41,484 bases of DNA from Virgisporangium aurantiacum (GCF_016863635.1 NZ_BOPG01000098.1:1-41484); one strand, 5' to 3'. Counted from the stretch's first letter, positions 17,289 to 25,915 are shown. The notes: a model not told the origin generated them from the letters alone. Translations and numbers: made by a program.

Positions 17289-17334
17289 ATTTCTTAGTCG
17301 GCGGGTTCGGGGTTCGAGTCCCTGGCGGCGCACC
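17289..17334 (+). tRNA. 3' half of a tRNA-Lys(CUU)-like gene, probable attachment-site scar
   Basis: TTCTTAG, then GCGGGTTCG, the T arm GGTTCGAGTCC and GGCGGCGCACC reproduce the 3' half of actinobacterial tRNA-Lys(CUU) from the anticodon loop onward. No 5' half exists upstream, so it cannot make a tRNA. Half tRNAs of this kind are left where an element with an integrase recombined into a tRNA gene. Neighbouring transposase debris fits that reading, and no intact integrase remains in the window. Confidence 0.5.
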
Positions 17335-17779
17335 CATCTGACCTGCGTAAACGGGTCGCTTGTCTGTCCATTGTGGACCTGGATTGCTCGTAGGTTGCTC
17401 GTCTGTTCGAGCGGGGGTTCCGTCCGGTGTGGTCCGTCGGCGGTCGGGAGCGGTGACGGGCGGGTCGGGTCCGGACGTGGTGGTCCGTGCCACCGTGCCG
17501 GCCCGGACCCTCGACCGCTGTGGGCCGCGGTCGGCCCTGTGGCGGTACCCGCGGCTCGCCAACGGGGGGCGCCGGAAAGGGGGCGGAGCGGGCCGACTCT
17601 TCCGATATCGGCCGGCCGGCACGCACATCTGCCGCCGTTGGTGCGCGCGCCGCTGATCAGTTCCGAGCGCAGCGACCAGCGGCGGCTGTGGGTCCAGAAC
17701 TTCCTCGTGTGGGGCACCTGTCAGCAGGTCACCGCAGACGGTCTGACGCCGGGTTCGGATCACGATAAGGTCCCGGTCC
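17335..17779. other. Non-coding stretch
   Basis: Between the tRNA fragment and the dehydratase gene I see no frame with family resemblance, no clear terminator and no repeat. The open frames here look like ordinary high-GC shadows. AAGG at 17767-17770 is the ribosome site of the next gene. Confidence 0.5.
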
Positions 17780-18487
17780 ATGGACATGCTGAACGGCGAC
17801 CGGATCGCCGAGGCGAACCTGACCGACTGGCGCAAGCTGGCCCAGGGACTGCATGCCCGTTACCTGGTCGACGACTTCAGCGCCGGCGCGCGGTTCGTCG
17901 CCGCGGTGGCCGAGGCGGGCGACGCACTCGGCCACCACCCGCGCGTGTCGATGGGCAAGGGGTACGTCGACTTCGAGTTGGTCAGCGACGACGCCGTCTA
18001 CCGCGACGGCGAGGGCACAGAACACGTCGTCGAATGGGTGACCCAGCAGGACGTCGACCTCGCGCGACGGATCACCGAGATCGCCGCCGACCTCAAGGTC
18101 GACGCCGACCCGGGCGCGGTCAGCGAGATCGAGCTCGGCCTCGACACGGCGCGCTCCGCGACCATCGCCCCGGTGTGGGCCGCCCTGCTGACCGGGAGCG
18201 CCGAGTCCCAGGGCCGCGGGTCCCCCAGCGACGAAATCCGGGACGCCACGGGACGGGTACCGAACCTGTGGTTCGGGGATGCCGAGGAGCACGAGACTCC
18301 GCGTCAGCGGTTCCACGTCGAGGTCTACGTGGCGCCCGAGGTGGCCGGGCAACGGGTCGCCGCCGCCGTGGCCGCGGGTGGGACCGTCGTCGATGACAGC
18401 AATGCGCCGGCGCTCACCGTGATCGCTGACCAGGACGGCAACAAGGGAATCGTGTGCGTCGACGTGTCCGCCGCGAAGAAGGAGTGA
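17780..18487 (+). CDS. Pterin-4a-carbinolamine dehydratase/VOC fusion protein
   Basis: 235 residues from ATG 17780 with AAGG nine bases upstream. Residues 1-100 are a PCD-like domain: ALGHHPRVSMGKGYVDFEL carries the two adjacent His and the following strand of the active site, and the flanking helices are of normal length. Residues about 125-230 are a VOC (glyoxalase_6-like) half (PNLWFGDAEEHETPRQRFHVEVYVAPE ... ADQDGNKGIVCVDV). This two-domain form is widespread in actinomycetes. PCD recycles the tetrahydropterin cofactor of aromatic hydroxylases, but the role of the fusion is not established. The gene stands alone among remnants. Confidence 0.8.
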   Translation: MDMLNGDRIAEANLTDWRKLAQGLHARYLVDDFSAGARFVAAVAEAGDALGHHPRVSMGKGYVDFELVSDDAVYRDGEGTEHVVEWVTQQDVDLARRITEIAADLKVDADPGAVSEIELGLDTARSATIAPVWAALLTGSAESQGRGSPSDEIRDATGRVPNLWFGDAEEHETPRQRFHVEVYVAPEVAGQRVAAAVAAGGTVVDDSNAPALTVIADQDGNKGIVCVDVSAAKKE

Positions 18488-18860
18488 ACCGCCCCGCGCG
18501 GTTGATCTCCGACTGGTAGGCGGCCCGTTGAACGACCGCTGCGAAATCCTCCATCAACTTCGCGAGTTCGGTCGCGAAGTTGAGTCCGCCCGGACGTCGG
18601 GGTACGCGCACTGCTGCCGGGAGAGGCCGATCACCGGCGCGAGCCTTGCGCGCGGCCAAGTGGGAGGCCAAGTGTGCGGATCTGTCGCAGGCGCGCACGA
18701 CCCACCTGTGTGGCTCGTCGCTGTTAGTGCTACGGCTCGTGATCGGGCACGGACGATCATGCCGGACCGGTCTGGCGGCAGCCCGCCAAGGCCTGACCAG
18801 TCCCAGGCCACCAGAAGGGCGACCGAGCCATCGGCATTGTGCTGCCAAGTCAAGTGCCAG
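18488..18860. other. Stretch with no supported gene
   Basis: No complete gene is visible. A minus-strand frame reads LNFATELAKLMEDFAAVVQRAAYQSEINRAG near 18485-18600, which looks protein-like and could be a remnant of something, but I cannot place it in a family. The rest shows nothing. Confidence 0.4.
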
Positions 18861-19221
18861 CGCGAGGCCGCCTACATCTCCGCCACCGCGTACGACACCC
18901 TCGGCCGGGTCGACACCCTCACCCTCGGGGCCGGCACCAAACGGGTCCAGCTACGCACCCGCATGGATCCGGCCACCGGGCGGCTCGCCGAGAACCGGGT
19001 CTCCCTGGAAAGCCAGACCACGCCGGGCACGTTCGTACCGCAGATCCCGGAGAACTACAGCTACGACCCTGCCGGCAACGTCACCGCCATCCGGGAAGAC
19101 GACGGCGGGGGGAACCTGGTCTCCAACCAGTGCTTCGCCTACGACCGCCTGCGCCAACTCACCGAAGCGTGGACCACCACCGCCAGCGCCACCTGTCAAA
19201 CCACCCCCACCCAGGCCGGCC
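18861..19221 (+). pseudogene. RHS/YD-repeat protein fragment
   Basis: About 120 residues with three YD-type repeats: YDTLGRVDTLTLG, YSYDPAGNVTAIRE and FAYDRLRQLTEAW. These belong to RHS-family proteins, large secreted or cell-surface proteins often carrying C-terminal toxins. Both ends are missing. At about 19222 the sequence changes abruptly into an IS3-type element, and the lost C-terminus probably lay beyond that insertion. Confidence 0.75.
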
Positions 19222-19945
19222 GAGGTGTACCAAGGATCTTGGGCAGGATGTTCTGCCTGAGAGGATCTGATCTATGCCTGAGAAGCGTCGCCGGTTGGAG
19301 AACGAGTTCCTGAAAAAGCCGCTGCCTTCTTCGCCAGGACGTACCCGTAGCCGAGCGCTGCGCGGTGATCGAAGCGGAGAAGGCGAACTACCCGATCGTG
19401 TGGATGTGTCGGCTGCTGGCCGTGCCGCGGTCGTCGTTCTACGCCTGGCGCGCCCAGGCCGCCACCGAGACAGCGACGCAGGAGCGCCGGCGCGAACTGG
19501 CCGTCCACGTGGCGCGGGTGTTCGCCGCCGGTCGCGGCGCCTACGGCTGCCGCCGGGTCGCTGCGCAACTCAACCGCGAAGGACACCGGTGCAGCGTTGG
19601 ACTCGTCGCCGACTGATGCGCGAACTCGGCCTGAAAGCCTGTCAGCCACGCGCATACCGGCGCACCACAGTGCCGGGCGAGGCGCCGGTGACGAGCCCGG
19701 ACCTGATCGGGTCGGGACTTCACCGCCGCCGTGCCGCGCATCCGCCTGGTCGGCGACATCACTTAACCTCAAAACCGGCGAAGGTTGGCTCTACCTGGCG
19801 ACCGTGATCGATCTGGCCACCCGCATGGTCGTCGGCTGGCAACTGGTCGACCACATGCGCACCAGCCTGGTCGTCGACGCCCTGGAGATGGCCGTTGTCC
19901 ACGGCCACGTCCGGCCCGGGGCGGTGTTCCACTCCGACCGCTGGG
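19222..19945 (+). mobile_element. IS3-family insertion sequence remnant
   Basis: Starts about TGTACCAAGGATC, a plausible IS3-type end. ATG 19274 begins a shortened OrfA; only LENEFLKK ... AAFFARTYP is left of the leucine-zipper end. OrfB (from about 19347) reads VAERCAVIEAEKANYPIVWMCRLLAVPRSSFYAW, then breaks by a one-base loss near 19614 (before LMRELGLKACQPRAYRRTT), breaks again near 19765 (GDIT/LKTGEGWLYLATVIDLATRMVVGWQL), and ends at AVFHSDR. The first two catalytic Asp motifs are recognisable; the Glu region and right end are gone. It is inserted in the RHS gene. Confidence 0.8.
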
Positions 19946-19964
19946 AAGTCCACCGCGACCAGGG

Positions 19965-20205
19965 GCATCGGCGGCAGCGGCAACGGACGCCGCGCCCCGT
20001 CCGACCCCGCTGGCCGTCGCGGGGGCCGCTCTGCGGGATGACCGGGCCGGACCACCCCGGCGGCCGGTCCCAGTGGCGCGGATCGTCGTGCCACGATCGG
20101 ACCAGCGGCATCAGGGCGCGGCTCAGGCCGAAACCGAGCCCGGCACCGATACCCGCCGGCACGCCTGCGCCGACGAGAACGACGGCTGGGCAACGAGGTC
20201 GGCAT
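19965..20205 (-). pseudogene. Possible membrane-protein fragment
   Basis: On the minus strand one frame reads VVLVGAGVPAGIGAGLGFGLSRALMPLVRSWHDDPRHWDRPPGW..., a hydrophobic helix followed by a polar tail, as in a small membrane protein. No start with a ribosome site was found, and codon-position composition cannot be measured here. It may be a remnant or a chance frame. Confidence 0.25.
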
Positions 20206-20273
20206 GAATGTTCGCACCCCTGTGCCCATCTCGAAACCGAACTGCAGCGGCCCCACCGAAAGAACGGGAAGTC

Positions 20274-20304
20274 AGATCGCCCGACGGGCCACGGCCCCTC
20301 GGGC
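20274..20304. repeat. Hairpin-forming repeat, copy 2 (possible terminator)
   Basis: GCCCGA (20279-20284) pairs with TCGGGC (20299-20304) and, inside it, GGGCC pairs with GGCCC. This gives a strong 11-pair hairpin just downstream of the DeoR gene's end at 20350. No T-run follows on either side. The first 17 bases are identical to 4169-4185. Confidence 0.45.
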
Positions 20305-20349
20305 TCTATCAGTGGGCATGCGGGTCGGGAGTCCGTGATGGCGCCCTTC

Positions 20350-21138
20350 TCACGAGCGGCGCTCAGCCACGATCACCTCGGTGCCGGCGCGCCGGATCGC
20401 TTCGACGCCGGCCGGGTCGGCGCTGTGGTCGGTGACGAACACCGCGACGTCGGTGACCGCGCAGATGCGGGCGAGGCAGGTGCGGCCGACCTTCGACCCG
20501 TCGGCGACGACGATCACCCGGTCGGCCCGTCGGATCATCGAGGCGTTGGTGTGCGCCTCGATCTCGTCGTGAGTGGTGAGTCCGCTGCGGGCGCTGATCC
20601 CGTCGACGCCGACGACGGCCACCTCCATGTTCAGCCCGGCGAGGGTCTGGTCGGCGATCGGGCCGACCAGTTCGTAGGACCGGGTGCGGGACACCCCGCC
20701 GGTCATGATGAGCTTGATCCGGGGCCGGAGCGCCAGTTCCGCGGCGACGTTGAGCGCGTTGGTGACGACGGTCAGGTCGACCCGTTCGGCCAGCAGCCGG
20801 GCCAGCATGTGCGTGGTGGTGCCGCCGGTGAGCCCGAGCGTGAGCGGACCGTGGGGGAGCAGCGTAGTCGCCCGCTCGGCGACGAGTGCCTTCTCGTCGC
20901 GCTGCTGCCCGATCCGGTATCGCAGCGGCAGTTCGTACGCCACGTCGACGGCGACCGCCCCGCCGTGCGTGCGGGAGAGCAGCTTCTGGTCCTCGAGCAC
21001 TTGCAGGTCGCGCCGGATCGTCGCGGCGGAGACGTTGAACTCGTCGGCCAGGTGACCGGCGTCGACCGAGCCGGAGCTCGCCACCCGGTCGAGGATGGCG
21101 GAGACGCGGTCGGCGCGGCGGAGCGAGGTGTTCGACAT
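20350..21138 (-). CDS. DeoR/GlpR-family sugar-operon regulator
   Basis: 262 residues from ATG 21138. The N-terminal winged helix (ADRVSAILDRVASSGSVDAGHLADEFNVSAATIRRDLQVLEDQKLLSRTHGGAV) is the classic DeoR signature. The C-terminal DeoRC sensor domain (LGLTGGTTTHMLARLL, VVTNALNVAAEL, VAVVGVDGIS, HTNASMIRRADRVIVVADGSKVG) binds phosphorylated sugars in this family. It is divergent from the GH4 gene, so it probably represses the sugar operon until a sugar phosphate accumulates. An imperfect inverted repeat (GAAACG ... CGTTTC) lies in its own upstream region. Confidence 0.9.
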   Translation of the reverse strand: MSNTSLRRADRVSAILDRVASSGSVDAGHLADEFNVSAATIRRDLQVLEDQKLLSRTHGGAVAVDVAYELPLRYRIGQQRDEKALVAERATTLLPHGPLTLGLTGGTTTHMLARLLAERVDLTVVTNALNVAAELALRPRIKLIMTGGVSRTRSYELVGPIADQTLAGLNMEVAVVGVDGISARSGLTTHDEIEAHTNASMIRRADRVIVVADGSKVGRTCLARICAVTDVAVFVTDHSADPAGVEAIRRAGTEVIVAERRS

Positions 21139-21255
21139 GCGGCGGGCTCTCTTCGACGACGGCGGGGAGACGAAACGCGCAGCCAACATAGTCCGTTTCC
21201 GTGCGTACATCCACAGACTATTGCGCGATTGTGGAGTGCCGGCGCACAATCCGGC

Positions 21256-21339
21256 ATGGCCGAGCACTTGTGCGAGGCCATCATCAAACAGAGCCCGCCC
21301 GGTCAGGGCGGGTCGCCACGGAGTGGAGACCCGGCATGA
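21256..21339 (+). repeat. 84-nt leader/coupling module, copy B
   Basis: Copy directly before the GH4 gene. It contains GCACTTGTGC, GCCC...GGGC, and a long hairpin GGGTC-G-CCAC-GGA-GTGG-A-GACCC ending a few bases before the GH4 ATG. The whole unit is an open frame of 27 codons plus stop (MAEHLCEAIIKQ ... SPRSGDPA), and its TGA overlaps the GH4 ATG as ATGA. The purines facing each other inside the hairpin are G/A here and A/G in copy C, so the stem is kept while the sequence varies. Confidence 0.7.
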
Positions 21340-22640
21340 CCGTGATCGCCTTCCTCGGCGCCGGCAGCGTGGTGTTCACCCGCGAACTGCTCGCCGACAT
21401 CCTCTCCTTCCCGGACCTGCGCAACGTCACGCTCTCGCTGCACGACATCGATCCGGAACGGTTGGCCACGGCCGAGGCGATCGCCCGGCGCACGGCGGAG
21501 CAACTGGGCGCCACGCCCACCGTCACCACGAACCTGGACCGCCGGGCGGCCCTCGACGGTGCGAACTTCGTCATCAACGCCATCCAGGTGGGCATGCACG
21601 CCGCGACCGAGCGCGACTTCGCGATCCCGACGAAGTACGGCCTGCGGCAGACCATCGCCGACACGATCGGCGTCGGGGGCATCTTCCGGGCGTTGCGGAC
21701 GTTCCCGGTGCTCACCGGCATCGCGGCGGACATGCGGGCGGTGTGCCCGGACGCGTGGCTGCTCAACTACACCAACCCGATGGCGATGAACCTGGCCTAC
21801 CTGCACGCCGTCGCCCCGGAGCTGAACGCCGTGGGCCTGTGCCACTCGGTCTACTGGACGGTGCACGACCTGTGCGAACTCCTCGACATTCCGTTCGCGG
21901 AGGTCGACTACAGCGCGGCCGGCGTCAACCACCAGTCGTGGCTGCTGCGCTGGGAGCACCACGGCGAGAACCTGTATCCCCGGCTCGACGAGCGGCTGGC
22001 CACCGACGAACAGCTGCGCCGCCGGGTGCGCATGGACATGTACCAAAGGCTGGGCTTCTTTCCGACCGAGACGAGCGAGCACTCGGCCGAGTACGTGCCG
22101 TGGTACCTGCACCACGACAGCGAGGTGGAACGGCTGCGCATCCCCGTCGGCGACTACCTGCGCATCAGCGCGGAGAACCTGGCCGAGTACGCGTCCACCC
22201 GCGCGGTGATCGAAAAAGGCGAGCCCCTCGACCTGCACCGCGATGCCACCGAGTACGCACCGCAGGTCATCCACAGCATGGTCACGGGCACCCAGCGGCG
22301 CATCCACGCCACGGTCGCGAACCACGGCCTGATCGACAACCTGCCGGACGGGTACGCGGTCGAGGTGCCGTGCGTCGTCGACCGGCTCGGGGTGCGGCCC
22401 GAACGCGTCGGCCCGCTGCCGCCGCAGTGCGCCGCGGTCAACCGCGGCTTCGTGAGCGTCGGCGAGCTGACGGTGCGCGCGGCGCTCACCGGCGATCCCC
22501 GGTTGGTCCGGCAGGCGGCGATGGTCGACCCGAACACGGCGGCGAGCCTGACCGTCGACGCGATCTGGGCGCTGGTCGACGACCTGACGGCCGCGCACGG
22601 CGACCTGCTGCCCGAACCGCTGCGGCAACGGCTGGGCTGA
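21336..22640 (+). CDS. GH4-family glycosidase (alpha-galactosidase/glucosidase type)
   Basis: 434 residues from ATG 21336. The N-terminal NAD+ site is FLGAGSVVF (about 6-14), followed by LLNYTNPMAM and the metal-binding pair LCHSVYWT (Cys) and GVNHQSW (His), all typical of family 4 enzymes. These need NAD+, Mn2+ and reducing conditions and cleave by redox elimination, usually alpha-galactosides, alpha-glucosides or their 6-phosphates. It heads the sugar operon, and its start is tied to the leader module by ATGA. The substrate is inferred to be galactoside-like from the tagatose-type genes downstream. Confidence 0.88.
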   Translation: MTVIAFLGAGSVVFTRELLADILSFPDLRNVTLSLHDIDPERLATAEAIARRTAEQLGATPTVTTNLDRRAALDGANFVINAIQVGMHAATERDFAIPTKYGLRQTIADTIGVGGIFRALRTFPVLTGIAADMRAVCPDAWLLNYTNPMAMNLAYLHAVAPELNAVGLCHSVYWTVHDLCELLDIPFAEVDYSAAGVNHQSWLLRWEHHGENLYPRLDERLATDEQLRRRVRMDMYQRLGFFPTETSEHSAEYVPWYLHHDSEVERLRIPVGDYLRISAENLAEYASTRAVIEKGEPLDLHRDATEYAPQVIHSMVTGTQRRIHATVANHGLIDNLPDGYAVEVPCVVDRLGVRPERVGPLPPQCAAVNRGFVSVGELTVRAALTGDPRLVRQAAMVDPNTAASLTVDAIWALVDDLTAAHGDLLPEPLRQRLG

Positions 22641-22650
22641 ATCGCTCAAC

Positions 22651-22663
22651 GTGAACTGTTCAC
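22651..22663. promoter_or_regulatory. Palindromic operator candidate GTGAACTGTTCAC
   Basis: A 13-base perfect palindrome (GTGAA-CTG-TTCAC) lies between the GH4 stop and the promoter of the AgaS-like gene. A second half site (GTGAACA) sits inside that promoter at 22685-22691, and TGTTCAT recurs in the divergent kinase spacer at 27681. The likely reader is the DeoR regulator; this is an inference. Confidence 0.45.
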
Positions 22664-22677
22664 TTTGCCGCTCCGTC

Positions 22678-22705
22678 TTGTTAAGTGAACACAAACGAGC
22701 ATAAT
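22678..22705 (+). promoter_or_regulatory. Promoter, probably giving a leaderless mRNA
   Basis: TTGTTA (22678-22683), 16 bases, then CATAAT (22700-22705). The ATG of the next gene is at 22714, so the expected transcription start falls at or within a base or two of the start codon. There is no Shine-Dalgarno sequence, which fits leaderless translation, common in actinomycetes. The half operator GTGAACA overlaps the spacer. Confidence 0.55.
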
Positions 22706-22713
22706 CGGCGAGC

Positions 22714-23595
22714 ATGAGCGACACCTCGCGAGAAATCGCCAGCCAGCCGGAGGTGTGGCAGCGGGCCCTGGATCTGGCCGACGCGGCGCACGCGCCGCTC
22801 GCCGCCCCCGGTGAGCGGATGCTGGTGCTGGGCTGCGGCACCTCCTGGTTCGTGGCCCAGGCGATCGCGACGCTGCGCGAACACGCGGGCTTCGGCGAGA
22901 CCGATGCGGTGTGCGCCTCCGAATACGTTCCGGTCCGCGCCTACGACCGGATCGTCGCGATCACCCGGTCGGGCACCTCCACCGAGGTCCTCGACGCGTT
23001 GCGGCGCGCACCGGCGGGCACCACCCGGGTAGCGGTCACCGCGACACCCGGCCAGCCGGTCGAAGACCTGATCGACGCCGGCCTGGTCCTCGACTTCGCC
23101 GACGAACGCAGCGTCGTGCAGACAAGGTTCCCGACCGCCGTGCTCGCCCTGACCCGGGCAGCGCTCGGCGAACGACTCGACGGGCTGGTCGCCGACGGCG
23201 CGGCCGCGCTCGCCGCTCCGCTGCCGGTGGACCCGGCGACCGTCGACCACCTGGTGTTCCTCGGCTCCGGCTGGACCGTCGGGCTCGCCCACGAGGCGGC
23301 GCTCAAGGTCCGCGAGGCCGCACAGGCGTGGTCGGAGTCCTACCCGGCGATGGACTTCCGGCACGGCCCGGTCGCCGTCGCGCACCCCGGCAGCCTGGTG
23401 TGGACGTTCGGACCGAACGGATCCGGTTCCCTCGACGCACTGGCCCGCGAGGCCGGCGCCGTCTCCTACCACGACGAGCGCGATCCGCTCGCCCAACTCG
23501 TCCTGGCCCAGCGCTTCGCCGTCGCCCTCGCCGCCCACCGCGGCCTCGACCCCGACCGTCCACGGCTGCTGACCCGCTCCGTGGTACTCGCCTGA
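22714..23595 (+). CDS. SIS-domain sugar isomerase/deaminase, AgaS-like
   Basis: 293 residues with two SIS repeats. The first holds LVLGCGTSWFVAQAIATL, VCASEYV and IVAITRSGTSTEVLDAL; the second holds LVFLGSGWTVGLAHEAALKVREAAQAWSESYPAMDFRHGPVA, the Glu-rich helix shared with the isomerase half of GlmS and with AgaS. Such enzymes isomerise and deaminate amino-sugar phosphates, or isomerise ketose phosphates. With tagatose-type kinase and aldolase downstream, AgaS-like deamination of galactosamine 6-phosphate is the best guess. The gene starts from its own promoter and leads the ABC transporter genes. Confidence 0.8.
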   Translation: MSDTSREIASQPEVWQRALDLADAAHAPLAAPGERMLVLGCGTSWFVAQAIATLREHAGFGETDAVCASEYVPVRAYDRIVAITRSGTSTEVLDALRRAPAGTTRVAVTATPGQPVEDLIDAGLVLDFADERSVVQTRFPTAVLALTRAALGERLDGLVADGAAALAAPLPVDPATVDHLVFLGSGWTVGLAHEAALKVREAAQAWSESYPAMDFRHGPVAVAHPGSLVWTFGPNGSGSLDALAREAGAVSYHDERDPLAQLVLAQRFAVALAAHRGLDPDRPRLLTRSVVLA

Positions 23596-23636
23596 CCCCA
23601 TCCCCGAAAGACCCCTCCCGACAACGAGGTGGCGAG

Positions 23637-24953
23637 ATGAGAAAGCCCCGACGACAGGCGCTGCTCGCGGGCGCGGTCACCCTCCTACTGACGGTCGCCG
23701 GGTGCACCAGCGACGCCGACGACGACAACGGCCGCGACGCCGCCGAAGGCTACGATCCGGCCGCGCAGGTCACCCTCACCTGGTGGACCGGCCAGACCGA
23801 GGACGCGCAGACGCTCGCCGAGAAGCTCGCAGCCGAGTACACCAAGGCCCACCCCAACGTCACCATCAAGGCCTCCACCGGCGCGTCGACCACCGACGAC
23901 CTGATCACCAAGCTCTCGGCCGGATTCACCAGCGACACCTACCCGGACATCTCCTACGCCTACGGCAGCTGGGCCGGCGAACTCCAGGCCAGCGGCAAGA
24001 CCCAGAACCTGACCAAGTACGTCGAGGACCCGTCGGTCGGCTGGTCGGAACTGCCCGAGGCGGCCCGGCTGACCGCGACGTCGAAGGGGACGGTCATCGG
24101 ATTCCCCGCCCTCGTCGACAATCTCGCCCTCCTCTACAACAAGAAGCTGTTCGACGCCGCCGGGCTCGGCTACCCCACCGACAACTGGTCGTGGGACGAC
24201 TTCCGCTCGGCCGCGAAGAAGCTCACCGATCAGGGCAAGGGCCAGTACGGGACGGCGTACTCCGTCTCCGGCAGCGAGGACACCACCTGGCACCTCTGGC
24301 CGCTGCTGTGGCAGCACGGCGGGAAGATCCTCGACGGCAAGAAGCCCGCGTTCAACTCCGACGCCGGGGTGGCGGCGCTGGAGACGTTCCGGGCGATGGC
24401 CGTCGACGACAAGTCGATGTACCTCGACCAGACCGACGAGCGCTACCTCCCGCTGTTCAACGACGGCCACATCGGCATGGTGCTGTCGGGACCGTGGGCG
24501 ATGCTGGAAGCCAACCAGGCGGGTCTCGAATTCGGTGTGACGGCGCTGCCCGGCTACAACGGCGACCACCAGACGGTGTCCGGCCCCGACCTGTGGGTGC
24601 TCTACGACCATGAGGACGCCAACCGCGCCGGCGCCAGCCGCGACTTCATCAAGTGGCTCACGAGCAAGGAGGGCGACGCGAAGTGGAACCTCGCGCTCGG
24701 CAACCTGCCGTTGCGGGCCAGCGAGCGTGACACCCCCGAGTTCGCCAGCTACGTCCAGGAGTACCCGGGCGGGCAGAAGTTCTTCGACAACCTGGCCAAC
24801 GCCAAGCAGGCCCGGCCGACCGTCTCCGGGTACGAGGAGATGTCGCGCAACGTCGGCGACGCGATCGCCAAGGTTCTGCAGGGCACGGAGAGTGCGAAGA
24901 AGGCGCTCGACGAGGCGGCGGCCAAGTCACGCGGCGCGCTGGCAGACTCGTGA
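23637..24953 (+). CDS. ABC sugar transporter, substrate-binding lipoprotein
   Basis: 438 residues from ATG 23637 with GAGGTGGCGAG upstream. A lipoprotein signal ends at the lipobox TVAGC (Cys23). The mature part is a cluster B/family 1 solute-binding protein: VTLTWWTGQTED, YPDISYAYGSWAGEL, GFPALVDNLALLYNKKLFDAAGLGYP, FNDGHIGMVLSGPWAMLE and EFGVTALPGYNG. The ligand is probably a di- or oligosaccharide. Its TGA overlaps the first permease GTG (GTGA). Confidence 0.9.
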   Translation: MRKPRRQALLAGAVTLLLTVAGCTSDADDDNGRDAAEGYDPAAQVTLTWWTGQTEDAQTLAEKLAAEYTKAHPNVTIKASTGASTTDDLITKLSAGFTSDTYPDISYAYGSWAGELQASGKTQNLTKYVEDPSVGWSELPEAARLTATSKGTVIGFPALVDNLALLYNKKLFDAAGLGYPTDNWSWDDFRSAAKKLTDQGKGQYGTAYSVSGSEDTTWHLWPLLWQHGGKILDGKKPAFNSDAGVAALETFRAMAVDDKSMYLDQTDERYLPLFNDGHIGMVLSGPWAMLEANQAGLEFGVTALPGYNGDHQTVSGPDLWVLYDHEDANRAGASRDFIKWLTSKEGDAKWNLALGNLPLRASERDTPEFASYVQEYPGGQKFFDNLANAKQARPTVSGYEEMSRNVGDAIAKVLQGTESAKKALDEAAAKSRGALADS

Positions 24954-25915
24954 CCTTCACCTTCGCGGCGTCGCGGCATGGGAAACGGCACGCGCCGGGA
25001 CCTGAAAAGGTCCCGGCCGTCCCGGCCCGGCGTCCGCGTAGCGTCCGGGTCCGGCGCTCCCTGACCGGGTGGGCGTTCGTCGGGCCGGGTACGGCCGTCG
25101 TGGTCGGGCTGTCGCTCTTCCCGGCCGTGTGGGCGTTCCTCATCTCCCGGACCCGGTGGAACGGCATCGCACCGGCGCGCGACATCGGCTGGACCAACTA
25201 CCAGCGGATGGTCGACGACCCTGATCTCCTCGCCGCGGTGCGGCACAGCCTGGCCCTGACCGCGATGTTCGTGCCCGCGTCGCTGGTGCTCGGTGTTCTG
25301 GTCGCGGTCGCGCTCAATCAACGCATCCGCTTCATCGCGTTCTACCGCACATGCATCTTCGTCCCGTACGTGGTCTCGGCCGCGACCACCGGGATCATCG
25401 CCTCGTACGTGTTCAACCCGCAGTTCGGTGCCATCAACGACGGGCTGCGCCGGCTCGGGTTGCCGGCGCAGAAGTTCCTGGAGAGCCCGAGCCAGGCGCT
25501 GCCCACGGTGTGCGTGGTCGCGTTGTGGGGCTCGATCGGGTTCACCGCGGTGGTGTATCTGGCCGCGTTGCAGGATGTCCCGAAGGAACTGGTGGAAGCG
25601 GCCACTGTGGACGGTGCCGGGCCGTGGCAGGCGTTCCGCAACGTGACGCTGCCGCACCTGCGTCCGGTGACGTTGTTCCTCGCGGTCTGGCAGACGATCA
25701 CCGCGCTGCAACTGTTCGACCTCATCTACACGACCACCCGCGGCGGGCCGTTGAACAGCACGCAGACCATCGTGTACTTCGTCTACGAGGTCGCGTTCCG
25801 CAGCCACCGGTTCGGCTACGGCGCGGCCGCGGCCTACCTGCTGTTCGCGGTGACGATGCTGCTGACCGGCCTGGTCATCTGGTACAACCGCCGCCGCGGA
25901 TCGGAGGCGTTCTGA
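24950..25915 (+). CDS. ABC sugar transporter, permease 1 (MalF/UgpA type)
   Basis: 321 residues from GTG 24950, overlapping the binding-protein stop. A charged cytoplasmic N-terminus is followed by six predicted helices and the EAA loop EAATVDGAGPWQAFRNVTLPHLRP that docks with the ATPase. No ATP-binding gene is in the operon; actinomycetes usually supply a shared MsiK-type ATPase from elsewhere. The stop overlaps the start of permease 2 (TGATG). Confidence 0.9.
   Translation: MTFTFAASRHGKRHAPGPEKVPAVPARRPRSVRVRRSLTGWAFVGPGTAVVVGLSLFPAVWAFLISRTRWNGIAPARDIGWTNYQRMVDDPDLLAAVRHSLALTAMFVPASLVLGVLVAVALNQRIRFIAFYRTCIFVPYVVSAATTGIIASYVFNPQFGAINDGLRRLGLPAQKFLESPSQALPTVCVVALWGSIGFTAVVYLAALQDVPKELVEAATVDGAGPWQAFRNVTLPHLRPVTLFLAVWQTITALQLFDLIYTTTRGGPLNSTQTIVYFVYEVAFRSHRFGYGAAAAYLLFAVTMLLTGLVIWYNRRRGSEAF

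Noticed and set aside
17289..17334. A functional tRNA gene
   Set aside because: The acceptor 5' strand, D arm and 5' anticodon strand are missing upstream.
19597..21339. A 580-codon plus-strand frame covering IS3, the DeoR gene and the leader module
   Set aside because: Only the short IS3 part and the module peptide resemble proteins; the rest is antisense to DeoR.
21256..21339. SAM or other known riboswitch for the 84-nt module
   Set aside because: The conserved cores of SAM, SAH, TPP, fluoride, glycine and guanidine motifs that I remember are absent, and the three downstream genes share no pathway.
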